Shown: piece after piece, positions 38,636 to 47,451 of the stretch
Numbering within the stretch: the first letter of the stretch is position 1
How the letters are laid out: every line of letters begins with the position of its first letter
Assembly: GCF_003491345.1 (NCBI RefSeq)
Contig: NZ_CP025513.1
Span: forward strand, 310,001-374,000
Length of the DNA: 64,000 nucleotides
Source of the DNA: Neorhizobium sp. SOG26
GTDB taxonomy: Bacteria; Pseudomonadota; Alphaproteobacteria; Rhizobiales; Rhizobiaceae
Direction: 5' to 3'
The notes under the pieces: model-generated
Databases searched by the model: none
The model's input: the letters and a program-made list of their open reading frames with translations, nothing else
What the model was told of the DNA's origin: nothing
Program-made: the position numbers and the translations under genes

Positions 38636-38660
38636 AACCGAAGCCGCGATAGATCGTTCC
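38636..38660 (-). promoter_or_regulatory. Candidate EcfG-type promoter
   Basis: Minus strand GGAAC (38660-38656), 16 bases, GGTT (38639-38636). Same form as the motif at 42338-42314. No established gene lies directly downstream. Confidence 0.35.
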
Positions 38661-38751
38661 ACGGATAACATTCTGGACGATGGTTCGTAGAGCCATGTCA
38701 GACACAGCGAAGCTATGCAAACTTTACCGGCAAGTCTAACGGGAGCTAGTC

Positions 38752-39002
38752 ATGTTAATAACAATCGAAACTTACCGTTTTGCCGTACGGCTTCGGAAGC
38801 CGGCGTCATCATTAGAGGCTTCCAAAATTGTGAAGGCGGCGGACAGCAGCCTGAGTTCTATCAACTGGAAGTGCCATCCAAGTTCTATGCTGTGGTCAAA
38901 GACATGTTCGAATGCGGCGAATGGGAAGAGGTCGTGAGAACACTTGCCCGCGCTTTTTGTAAGGACGATGAACGCTGCGCTGCGTCACTGATCAACAACT
39001 GA
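38752..39002 (+). pseudogene. Small unknown gene, apparently frameshifted
   Basis: GGGAGC precedes ATG 38752, which opens MLITIETYRFAVRLRKP. From about 38800 the coding-like sequence continues in the neighbouring frame as GVIIRGFQNCEGGGQQPEFYQLEVPSKFYAVVKDMFECGEWEEVVRTLARAFCKDDERC to 39002. Either one base has been gained or lost, or the second frame (open from 38715) is the real gene. No family recognised. Confidence 0.35.
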
Positions 39003-39101
39003 AGTCGTTGGCCAAGCAGTGTGCGGATCGACAGATGGTTGCGCCATTGCGCTGTTTGCGCAGTGATCAGGAAGAGACCGCAGAAGCTTGAGCGAGCATC
39101 A

Positions 39102-40616
39102 ATGCCGAATACCTCGGATTCTCGAAAACTAACCGATCGTATTGCTCAGGCTGTGCAGGACCTGCCGGACCTAGACGATCCGAGGTTCGCCCTCTCGTTC
39201 GACCGGTTTGCCGACCGGCGCGTCGTGATGCTGGGCGAAGCGAGCCACGGCACGGAAGAGTTCTATCGCGCGCGAGCAGCCATTACGCGGCATCTGGTGG
39301 AACATCATAGTTACACGATTGTCGCGGTGGAAGCGGATTGGCCTGATGCCGCGAAGGTTGATCGATATGTCCGGCACGCTAAGTACCCCGGCGATCGGGA
39401 GCCGCCTTTTCAGCGCTTCCCGACCTGGATGTGGCGCAATACGGAGATCCGGGCTCTGATTGAGTGGCTGCGCGCCCACAACGCTGGCATTTACACCAAG
39501 GATACGCGCGCGGGTTTCTACGGCCTCGACATATACAACATGTCTGCTTCCATTGGTGCTGTGCTTGAATATCTCGATCGCATTGATCCGGAAGCCTCTC
39601 AAGTCGCTCGTGAGCGCTACGGCTGTCTCACACCTTGGCGGGCTAGACCGGAATCCTACGGCAGAACAGCGCTCGCCCGCGGATATGCTCAATGCGAGGA
39701 GGCAGTTGTCCAGCAGTGTCAAGAGCTCCTTCGCAAACGGCTGGAGTACGAGCAAAATGATGATGACGCATTCCTGGATGCCGCACAAAACGCGCGGCTG
39801 ATCGCATCGGCAGAAGGCTACTACCGCATCATGTACTACGGGGGCGCGGAGAGCTGGAACCTGCGGGATAGGCACATGTTTCAGACGCTGCAGAACCTAA
39901 TGGACGCAAAGGGTCCACAGGCCAAGGCAATCGTTTGGGCACACAACAGCCATGTCGGCGATGCGCGATACACCGAGATGGGCAAGAGCCGCGACGAGGT
40001 CAATATCGGGCAATTGGCGCGACAGCAGTTCGGCGAAGACGTGGCTCTGATAGGCTTCGGCACCCACACCGGGACCGTAGCGGCCTCACATGATTGGGAC
40101 GCCGATGTGGAAGTGACGGAGGTCAATCCGTCGCTTCCTGGCAGCTATGAGCGCCTGTGTCACGACACTGACAAAGAACGCTTTCTTCTTGACCTGTCGA
40201 CCCTTGGTGAAGACTTCCGCAATCGTCTTAACGAGCCGAAATTGCAACGCTTCATTGGCGTTATCTATCGTCCCGATACGGAGCGATGGAGCCATTATGC
40301 GCAGGTGCAGCTTGCCAAACAGTTCGACGCATACGTGTGGCTAGACAAGACCCGAGCCGTGACGCCTCTAGGTCCCGAACATCATGAGGGCATGCCGGAG
40401 ACCTACCCTTCGGTGAGTGATGATCAGCCGCGAGCGTCGGTGGTGCCGGTCCTGTCGGAAACACATTCCGGACGTCGGAGGCTCATAGAGGATTTAAAGG
40501 CTACTCCTTGCTCGGCAAAATGCTGCTCAAGACCTGACGTGCCGTTCCCTTCACCACGCCGGCCTCGTGTGGATCACCCTTCCACAGTGCCTGTGTCATC
40601 GACTTCATCTGCTTGA
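39102..40616 (+). CDS. Erythromycin esterase-like protein
   Basis: 504 residues as read. Family marks: VVMLGEASHGTEEFYRARAAIT (Glu46, His49), VAVEADWPDA, YTKDTRAGFYGLDIYN, MYYGGAESWNLRDRHMFQTL and IVWAHNSHVGDARY. The last about 40 residues (after LKATPCSAKC) lie over the 3' end of the opposite-strand TPP gene and look like read-through past a lost stop. Bacterial members are poorly defined; macrolide hydrolysis is known for EreA/EreB only. The ATG at 39102 begins family sequence. Confidence 0.85.
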   Translation: MPNTSDSRKLTDRIAQAVQDLPDLDDPRFALSFDRFADRRVVMLGEASHGTEEFYRARAAITRHLVEHHSYTIVAVEADWPDAAKVDRYVRHAKYPGDREPPFQRFPTWMWRNTEIRALIEWLRAHNAGIYTKDTRAGFYGLDIYNMSASIGAVLEYLDRIDPEASQVARERYGCLTPWRARPESYGRTALARGYAQCEEAVVQQCQELLRKRLEYEQNDDDAFLDAAQNARLIASAEGYYRIMYYGGAESWNLRDRHMFQTLQNLMDAKGPQAKAIVWAHNSHVGDARYTEMGKSRDEVNIGQLARQQFGEDVALIGFGTHTGTVAASHDWDADVEVTEVNPSLPGSYERLCHDTDKERFLLDLSTLGEDFRNRLNEPKLQRFIGVIYRPDTERWSHYAQVQLAKQFDAYVWLDKTRAVTPLGPEHHEGMPETYPSVSDDQPRASVVPVLSETHSGRRRLIEDLKATPCSAKCCSRPDVPFPSPRRPRVDHPSTVPVSSTSSA

Positions 40617-42285
40617 AGTTGACGTGAGGCGGCAACGGAGGAACCTCCGGATCCGTCTTCACTTCCAGCACTACGGGACGACCAGCCGAAATTGCAGCTT
40701 GCCATGCTTCCCCGACCTGCTTGGGATCATCGACAAAGATCCCGCCAAGGCCAATCAATTCCGCGAACCTGTGATAGGGGACATCCGGAATACGCTGGGA
40801 GGCATCAAATTTTGGATCCCCCTGCATGACACGCTGCTCCCACGTCACCTGGTTAAGATCTTCATTGTTGAAGACACAGATAACAAAGCGCGGATCGGCC
40901 CAACTCTTCCAATATTTTGCGACTGTGATCAGTTCAGCCATGTTGTTCATCTGCATGGCGCCATCGCCAACGAGGCCGATGACCGGTCGTTCCGGATGCG
41001 CGAATTTGGCTGCGATAGCATAAGGGACCGCAGCGCCCATGGACGCGAGGCCGCCGGAGAGCGATGCCATCATGCCTCGGCGCATCTTCACATCGCGTGC
41101 AAACCAGTTGGCGCAGGAGCCGGAGTCGCTGGTGATCACCACATCGTCGGGAAGACGGGACGATAGTTCCCACGCCACAAGCTGGGGGTTGACCGGGTTC
41201 GCCTCCGCCTGTGCCCGCTTCTCCAACACCTCCCACCAGTCACGCACGTTTTCTTCAATCTCGGCACGCCAGTCCGACTCCTTCTGCTGTAGCCGGGGCA
41301 GAAGCAATCTGAGGGTCTCGGCTGCATCTCCCACCAGGTTGACGTCCATCGGGTAGCGCAGCGACAGCATCTCCGGCTTGATGTCGATCTGCACCGCTCT
41401 CGCCTGCCCTTCTTCCGGAAGGAACTCCGCATAGGGGAAGCCAGAACCAACCATCAGCAATGTGTCGCATTCCTTCATCAGGTCCGACGAAGGCTGAGTG
41501 CCGAGCAGACCAATAGAGCCTGTCACCCAAGGCAGGTCATCCGGAAGAACGGCCTTCCCAAGAAGCGCCTTTGCCACCCCCGCCTGAAGCCGGTCCGCGA
41601 CCGCCACCACCTCATCAGTGGCTCCAAGCGCTCCCGCTCCAACCAGAAGTGCAACCTTCTTGCCCTGATTCAGGATGTCCGCCGCGGCGTCGAGGTCGGC
41701 ATCATGAGGCACCGATTTCGGCGCACGATATCCTATTCCTGAATGCAGGGTACCGTGCTCGCGAGCTGGCTCTTCATAAGGCAGTTCCTGAAGATCGTTT
41801 GGCAGGATAAGGGCCGTAACCGTCTTATTCCCCAGCGCGATACGAACCGCCCGGTCGACCAGATGCCGCACTTGGGCAGCGGTTGATGCCTGATGGACGA
41901 AATCGCCAGCAACGTCCTTGAACAGCGAGGCAAGATCGAGCTCCTGTTGATAATGTCCCCCGAGTGCTGCACGCGCCTGCTGCCCAACGATAGCAAGGAC
42001 CGGCTGATGGTCGAGCCTTGCATCGTAGAGGCCGGTGACGAGATGCGCTGCACCTGGACCCGATGTCGCGATGCAGACCCCGAGCTCACCGGAAAACTTC
42101 GCATAGGCACCGGCCATGAAGGCTGCCATCTCCTCATGTCTTGCCTGGATGAACTCAATCGCGCCGTCCGCCCGGTTGAGCGCGCCGAACATCCCATTGA
42201 TGCCATCACCCGGATAGCCAAACATTCGGCGAACACCCCATTGGTGGAGCCGAGACACGATGAAGTCGCTGACGGTTTGAGACAT
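40501..42285 (-). CDS. Thiamine-pyrophosphate enzyme, pyruvate oxidase/acetolactate synthase-like
   Basis: 594 residues in three domains. Catalytic Glu in IQARHEEMAAFMAGAYAKF, a central nucleotide-binding-fold domain (VALLVGAGALGATDEV), and the TPP motif GDGAMQMNNMAEL-FNNEDLNQVTWEQR. Closest in appearance to pyruvate:quinone oxidoreductase (PoxB)-like proteins used in stationary phase. The ATG at 42285 follows AGAGG, and a GGAAC-type promoter motif lies 30 bases upstream. Overlaps the 3' end of the erythromycin-esterase-like gene tail to tail. Confidence 0.87.
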   Translation of the reverse strand: MSQTVSDFIVSRLHQWGVRRMFGYPGDGINGMFGALNRADGAIEFIQARHEEMAAFMAGAYAKFSGELGVCIATSGPGAAHLVTGLYDARLDHQPVLAIVGQQARAALGGHYQQELDLASLFKDVAGDFVHQASTAAQVRHLVDRAVRIALGNKTVTALILPNDLQELPYEEPAREHGTLHSGIGYRAPKSVPHDADLDAAADILNQGKKVALLVGAGALGATDEVVAVADRLQAGVAKALLGKAVLPDDLPWVTGSIGLLGTQPSSDLMKECDTLLMVGSGFPYAEFLPEEGQARAVQIDIKPEMLSLRYPMDVNLVGDAAETLRLLLPRLQQKESDWRAEIEENVRDWWEVLEKRAQAEANPVNPQLVAWELSSRLPDDVVITSDSGSCANWFARDVKMRRGMMASLSGGLASMGAAVPYAIAAKFAHPERPVIGLVGDGAMQMNNMAELITVAKYWKSWADPRFVICVFNNEDLNQVTWEQRVMQGDPKFDASQRIPDVPYHRFAELIGLGGIFVDDPKQVGEAWQAAISAGRPVVLEVKTDPEVPPLPPHVNFKQMKSMTQALWKGDPHEAGVVKGTARQVLSSILPSKE

Positions 42286-42313
42286 TGTGAGCACCTCTCG
42301 GAGATTGGAGGTG

Positions 42314-42338
42314 AACCAACCGAGCGCCCGGATGTTCC
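42314..42338 (-). promoter_or_regulatory. Candidate EcfG-type promoter of the TPP enzyme
   Basis: Minus strand GGAAC (42338-42334), 16 bases, GGTT (42317-42314), 29 bases from the start codon. Confidence 0.45.
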
Positions 42339-42410
42339 TCCGCATCCAACGATGCTTGGGATGCCGATCGAGAGATACGCGGACGTCCGTTCGGTTGCGG
42401 ATTAACTGCA

Positions 42411-42435
42411 GGAACTTCACCTTACCCCGCAAGTT
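42411..42435 (+). promoter_or_regulatory. Candidate EcfG-type promoter of the P450 gene
   Basis: GGAAC (42411-42415), 16 bases, AGTT (42432-42435), 60 bases before the GTG at 42495. It faces away from the TPP promoter in the same intergenic region. Confidence 0.4.
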
Positions 42436-42494
42436 GAGAGGAGACACTGAGCTGCATCAGCCAAGGATTTTCGTCTCCTGTAGGGAAAGTTTGT

Positions 42495-43877
42495 GTGAAC
42501 CAAGTGCCGCCTCCCTCCTCAGTTTTACCGAGAACGTTGTTTCCGACCGTCAGCGTGGCGAGCCGGTTGGATACACTGAAGGTTCTGACCCGCATTGTCC
42601 TGCCCACCTTTGGTAAAGGCGTCATCATCCGACGCCCTGCGGTGGAAGGACTGGCCGAACGCTTCAATCTGGATCTGACCGCAGTCCGTTTGATGCAGCA
42701 GCTACGTCGAAAACATGGACCTGCGCCGCTTCTGCTGAAGATCCCGTTCAGGCCGCAGTTGCTGCTTCTCGATCCCAGGGATGTTGAGCTGGTTTTGTCG
42801 CAATCGCCCGAACCTTTCAGTCCGGCCACAAAAGAGAAGCGCGCCGCGCTCAATCACCTCGAGCCAGGGAATGTGCTCATTTCTAATCCGCCACGACGGG
42901 TACAGACACGGCCTTATCACGAGGCTGCCCTGGCGACGTCGGAGCGTCACCACCCTCTCGCTTGCCGGTTTCAGACGGTTATCGATGAAGAGATTGAACG
43001 GATTATTTCAACTCACGAGCGCCAGGAGCTCAATTGGCCACTGTTTGCGACGGCTTGGTTCAAAATCGTTCGCCGCCTCGCTCTCGGCGACAGCGCAAGG
43101 GAAGACAAGGGATTGACAGACCTGCTCAATCGCCTCCGCGGTCGGTCAAACTGGGCCTTCTTCCTGAGAAAGGACGCAAAGCTACTCAAGGAGTTTCAGC
43201 GGATTATTCAGAAATATGTTGACCGCTCAGAAGCTGGCAGCTTGGTAGGTTTCGGTTCAAAGGATCATTCAGTCGATCTGCCCAGCCAGATTGCGCAGTG
43301 GCTTTTTGCTTTCGACCCCGCCGGAATGGCTACGTTCCGTACGTTGGCTCTGCTCGCCACATATCCTGAGCATCTGGCGGCGGCCCAAGCGGAGGCGTCG
43401 AGCCGTGAGATCGAGCGCCCCCTCACGCGCGCCTGCTTTCTTGAGGCGCTTCGACTTTGGCCGACGACGCCAGCAATCTTGCGGGAGACGACAACGGAAA
43501 TCGCTGCGGCGAAGGTTGAAGCGGGGACCGGCCTCATCATCTTCACGCCGTTCTTCCATCGAGATGACGCCAATCTGAAGTGTGCCCATAGAATGGAGCC
43601 ATCAATCTGGATTGACGGTAACGATGCTTTGCCTCTCAAGGGATTTGTTCCCTTCAGCGCCGGACCGGCGATATGTCCTGCTCACAACCTGGTACCGCTT
43701 GTTGCTACGATGGCAATCGGAGCCGTTTTGGCAAGAGCATCCATTAAGCTGACAAGCCCCAGGATGGATGCAAGCGCACTGCCCGGAACGCTCAACCATT
43801 TCACGCTGAAGTTCGACGCCCAGCGGTCACCTTCTCCCGCCGCGCGAACACCGAAAGCGCTACAACGACCTTACTGA
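42495..43877 (+). CDS. Cytochrome P450
   Basis: 460 residues. ExxR in EALRLWPTTP (317-320) and the heme loop FVPFSAGPAICPAHNL with Cys394. The I-helix reads DPAGMATF (276-280 AGMAT), keeping Thr but with Ala instead of the usual Asp/Glu, and the residue two after Cys is Ala, not Gly. These changes hint at altered proton delivery or a non-monooxygenase role. GGAAA precedes GTG 42495. Redox partners are not encoded nearby. Divergent from the TPP enzyme. Confidence 0.87.
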   Translation: MNQVPPPSSVLPRTLFPTVSVASRLDTLKVLTRIVLPTFGKGVIIRRPAVEGLAERFNLDLTAVRLMQQLRRKHGPAPLLLKIPFRPQLLLLDPRDVELVLSQSPEPFSPATKEKRAALNHLEPGNVLISNPPRRVQTRPYHEAALATSERHHPLACRFQTVIDEEIERIISTHERQELNWPLFATAWFKIVRRLALGDSAREDKGLTDLLNRLRGRSNWAFFLRKDAKLLKEFQRIIQKYVDRSEAGSLVGFGSKDHSVDLPSQIAQWLFAFDPAGMATFRTLALLATYPEHLAAAQAEASSREIERPLTRACFLEALRLWPTTPAILRETTTEIAAAKVEAGTGLIIFTPFFHRDDANLKCAHRMEPSIWIDGNDALPLKGFVPFSAGPAICPAHNLVPLVATMAIGAVLARASIKLTSPRMDASALPGTLNHFTLKFDAQRSPSPAARTPKALQRPY

Positions 43878-44100
43878 AAACCTCGGCGCAACCTCTTCAG
43901 ATTTAACAGATCGGACACATCCCATACTGGCCGTTGACCCGCGCAAATGGGTACGACGTACGATGGAGGGGCAAATCGACCGCAGGTGAAAAACATCGAA
44001 TTTGCAGTGCAGTCCTTTCCCTCAACCAAATTGGGCGCGTCTTCCCGACGGATAGCCGAATTCCTGATCCTTGGAACGCGATCAAGAGAGAGACAGAGAG

Positions 44101-44424
44101 ATGACAACGGACGCTCTTACCTATCCGCCTCTTGATCACCGCAGTCGCTTTTCGAAGACGTGTTGATGGTCAATAGCGGCCCGTTCACTATCATTGCTCC
44201 CACCATTGCTCAACGGACCTATCTTGAAGAGTGGTAAAGGCATGTGCCGCAAGCGACATGGGCTGCGCCAGGGCTGCGGCAACGTGCTCAGCTGAAAAAA
44301 TCGGAAATTCGGCTTGATCATGACCTTTCGTCCCAATCACCGGCTGTGTGGGCGGACGAGATGGATCAGGTGGCAATTGTTGTTCCGTCTCAGCCGCTGC
44401 TGGCGTTCATCTACGACGTCTGAA
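44101..44424 (+). pseudogene. DUF4336-like protein, degenerate and truncated
   Basis: ATG 44101 opens MTTDALTYPPLD, the typical start of DUF4336 proteins, but the next sequence is shortened and out of frame. A second segment (frame +1) reads FTIIAPTIAQRTYLEEW, a TAA for Gln, then RHVPQATWAAPGLRQRAQ-KKSEIRLDHDLSSQSPAVWADEMDQVAIV. The middle and the C-terminal third are lost; the gene ends against the 3' end of the opposite SDR gene. Confidence 0.6.
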
Positions 44425-45387
44425 TGCTTCTGCCGCTGCTGCACCACCCGCCATGGCAGCAATTGCCAGCATGGCGAACATGAACGGGCGGCTTGCAATT
44501 CTGTTCGGCGATCGCATCCCTCCATCGATTCCGCCAGGTTCGGACGTTGGCGAGAAGACATTCCCGCTGCTCTGTGCAACACGATCTGCTCGTCTGAAAT
44601 AAGAGGCCATGAAGCGCCCAAGGATCCGAGCCGACAGGTTGGGCGCCAGGAGGTGTGCAAGCCGCGCCGCATTGGTGACCGATCCCACGGTGGTCGTGGC
44701 CCTCGGTGCCCGGGTAACGCCGACAATAGCGTTTGCCACATCTCGCGGATCAACAAGCGGCGGAGGCGCGCTTATCTTTCGCCCGACATAGTTCGCGCCG
44801 TGGCTGATGCCCGGTGTATCCACCAAGGCCGGGTAAATGTCGCAGATGTGGATGTCGCGTTGATCCGCCAATTCAGCGCGCAGGGCTTCTGAAAAGCCAC
44901 GTAGGCCAAACTTGCTCGCGCTGTAGGCGGCGGCAAACGGCGCAGCGGCAAATCCTCCAAGCGAAATCATGTTGACGAAGATGCCATAGCCCTGTCGGAG
45001 AAAAATGGGCAGCACCGCATGAGCGTCGTTCATATGTCCGATCAGGTTGGCGCGAATGACCTGCTCGTGCGCTTCGATCGGCGTCTCCTCGAACCTTCCA
45101 ACCGCACCGACGCCGACATTGCTGACCCAGATGTCGATCCTGCCGAAGGTCATTGCCCGCTCGGCAAGTCGCTTCACAGCATTGGCATCGGTGACGTCCG
45201 TTTCCACGGCGATGGCTTCGCCTCCCAGGCGCCGGCACTGCTTGGCAACGGCGCTGAGAGCGTCAAGATCACGTGCCGCGAGGACCAGCCGGCTCCCTTG
45301 CCGACCGAATGCCAAGGCTGTCGCCTCGCCTATTCCGCTGGAGGCTCCGGTGATCACAACCACCGCATTCTTCAAATCGATCTTCAT
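44407..45387 (-). CDS. SDR-family oxidoreductase with C-terminal membrane helix
   Basis: 326 residues: VVVITGASSGIGEATALAFG (TGxxxGxG), ETDVTDANAV, NVGVGAVG, NMISLGG and YSASKFGLRGFSEAL (YxxxK). After the normal SDR fold comes APNLSARILGRFMASYF and a hydrophobic segment PFMFAMLAIAAMAGGAAAAEAF near the end, which may anchor the enzyme. Same layout as a group often found near P450 and stress genes in rhizobia. Substrate unknown. Confidence 0.83.
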   Translation of the reverse strand: MKIDLKNAVVVITGASSGIGEATALAFGRQGSRLVLAARDLDALSAVAKQCRRLGGEAIAVETDVTDANAVKRLAERAMTFGRIDIWVSNVGVGAVGRFEETPIEAHEQVIRANLIGHMNDAHAVLPIFLRQGYGIFVNMISLGGFAAAPFAAAYSASKFGLRGFSEALRAELADQRDIHICDIYPALVDTPGISHGANYVGRKISAPPPLVDPRDVANAIVGVTRAPRATTTVGSVTNAARLAHLLAPNLSARILGRFMASYFRRADRVAQSSGNVFSPTSEPGGIDGGMRSPNRIASRPFMFAMLAIAAMAGGAAAAEAFRRRR

Positions 45388-46439
45388 GTGATCGCCCGTT
45401 GGTGCATTGGCCTTCCTCACGTTCGGCGCTCGGTGAGACGAGTTCTTTCGATCGGTAGCTCCCGATGGACGAACACCGCTAAACGACCAAGGTTTCCGGA
45501 GGCTCATTCACCATTCGTACGCGCCCTACTGGCCACCAAACCCGAAGTACCAGGCTACAGCTGGAACCATTGCGAGTAGTGGGACGGAAATCACGGCAGC
45601 AATCCATCACGCGTAGAAGGCTTGCTGCAATACATGCAATGATCGCCGAAGCGATAGAGCCAGAGGTCGATGCGACCTCCATAAACGGCATGAACAGCGT
45701 AGAACGAGGATCCAAGCGAGCGGCACGTACATCAGTGGCGGCGTCACCAGGACGATCAGGCGTCCCTTGGGAAACCGCTCCATTGTTGCGATCGAAGACG
45801 GACATCACTTGGACGAAGATCATTAGTCTTTGGGCAAAAGGTATCATCACGCACTGAAGGCGCGCCTACGGGAACCAATGATCAATGGATAGTGGAAGAA
45901 CTCGTCGCGGCGTTACCGGTTTGACCCTTGTCTACACCACCGGCAGACGCGGAAATAATTTCCGCATCTGTGCGCTCTCTGACGTCCCGATCACAACCTT
46001 TTACCGAAACGGCAGGTCTACATCGCGCGGAGATTCCCGCAACACCACCTTCGTCGCTAGGTCAGCCAGCGATCCCGCCGACCGGCACCATGCTTCCGCA
46101 GGAGGTTCTGTCGTGGCACCACGTCAACCGACTTTCCAGAACCCGTTGTGTTTCTGGCTGCAGGACGCGGAGATGAAACGGGTGAAGGCTCGCAGAGACC
46201 CTCAGAACCCGCTGCCTCCGCCGTAGGTGAGCCAGCAACCTGCAAATGAGCTTCGACCATCCGGAAACAGCTTAGCTTCATAGGAGGTTGGTACGTACGG
46301 TCAATCCCACATTCTGCACCAAGCTTCGAATTCTGCCTGCCTCGTCCAATCAGTCCGTATTCCAACACAGGTAATCATTGCTCTGATCCTCATCGATCAC
46401 GGTGCGGAGTGCCGCTATCCGCTCATGGAATGCTTCAGG
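45388..46439. other. Long stretch without an intact gene (1.05 kb)
   Basis: Minus-strand frames between 45850 and 45479 contain hydrophobic pieces (GRLIVLVTPPLMYVPLAWILVL in one frame, VISVPLLAMVPAVAWYFGFGG in the same frame further on, with stops between), suggesting a decayed membrane-protein gene. The part from 45880 to 46439 shows nothing recognisable. Confidence 0.45.
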
Positions 46440-46994
46440 CTAATGCGCCGCTCTGTGCGCCAATTTTTTGGCGCGATTGCCGCAGGTGCCCATGTCGCAC
46501 CAGCGCCTTGAAGCGTTCTTTGTCCGGTCGATGAACAGCCAGTGACAATCATCGGGCGGACATTGCTTTAGTCGGGAGAGTTCGTCGCCCCGAAGCAGGT
46601 CGAGCGCGGACCATGCGATGGCGCCGGTCACACGATAGATGCCTTCAAAATGCAACGTGTACGGTGTTCCGGAAAGCGACGCCTGGCAAAGGGCCAACGC
46701 GGCGATGTCGCGAATGATGTCAAAGTCTGGCCGCAACGGATCCAGGTCATTCGCTATCGCCGATCCCGCGCCACGGATCGCATTGCGAAGCGCAAGCACC
46801 TGCTCGTACAGCGTCTTTTGCTCCAGCGGCGATAAGACAAGGTCATCGCCGATCAGGCCGACTTCTCTCGACCACGCCAAGACGTCACCGAAGGTTGCCA
46901 GATGATCGATTTCCCGGCTCGTGTTGCGCCAACTGATGGTGTTGGCGAGATCCAGAGCCAAGTTGCCAGAAATCCGATGGGGCAGTGACATCAT
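46440..46994 (-). CDS. CGNR zinc-finger / ABATE-domain protein
   Basis: 184 residues: SGNLALDLANTISWRN at the start (ABATE domain) and the CGNR zinc finger CPPDDCHWLFIDRTKNASRRWCDMGTCGNRAKKLAH at the end, with four metal Cys. Members are thought to be stress-linked transcription factors. The ATG at 46994 follows an A-rich site. The region upstream contains GGCGG-TTGCA / TGCAA-CCGCC (47017-47048), a possible operator. Downstream of the two other minus-strand genes. Confidence 0.85.
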   Translation of the reverse strand: MMSLPHRISGNLALDLANTISWRNTSREIDHLATFGDVLAWSREVGLIGDDLVLSPLEQKTLYEQVLALRNAIRGAGSAIANDLDPLRPDFDIIRDIAALALCQASLSGTPYTLHFEGIYRVTGAIAWSALDLLRGDELSRLKQCPPDDCHWLFIDRTKNASRRWCDMGTCGNRAKKLAHRAAH

Positions 46995-47087
46995 AGTGAC
47001 TTTCGTTCTTCTGATCGGCGGTTGCACCAACAGGATGCAAGTTCCGCCGTGGTCGACGGTCGTCGCCGACACGCTGAGATCACCTAA

Positions 47088-47414
47088 TCAACGAAGACTC
47101 GGATCGTGCACCAGGATGCGATGGAGCTCAATCCGTTCCGGCAATTCGATCAGGAACTCGGCGTCGCGATCGAGATGATGAACCTTGATCGGATCACCCT
47201 TCGTGAAGGCGGTCATTGCTTGGATGTGAGGCCAGTAGGAGATAGTCATAAACCAAGTTTCCTCCTCCCGGTCCTCCCGAAAGAGCTGGACGCCGAGGGC
47301 GACCTCCTGAAGCGGAGGAATGCCTTCGGCTCGCAAATAAGATTCGTAGCTATCGGCGACGGCGCGGCGCGTACGGCCGCGCCAAATGCGTGCAATGGTG
47401 GGCTTTGTCACCAT
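47088..47414 (-). CDS. Small dimeric alpha-beta barrel (ABM-like) protein
   Basis: 108 residues. IARIWRGRTRRAVADSYESYLRAEGIPPLQ, GVQLFREDREEETWFMTISYWPHIQAMTAFT and the terminal strand fit the ferredoxin-like fold of antibiotic-biosynthesis-monooxygenase relatives. AGGAGA before the ATG. Lies between the hydrolase and the CGNR gene on the same strand, so the three may be co-transcribed. Confidence 0.65.
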   Translation of the reverse strand: MVTKPTIARIWRGRTRRAVADSYESYLRAEGIPPLQEVALGVQLFREDREEETWFMTISYWPHIQAMTAFTKGDPIKVHHLDRDAEFLIELPERIELHRILVHDPSLR

Positions 47415-47451
47415 GTATGTCTCCTCTTGGAGCTTTCTATTATAGGCGCGA

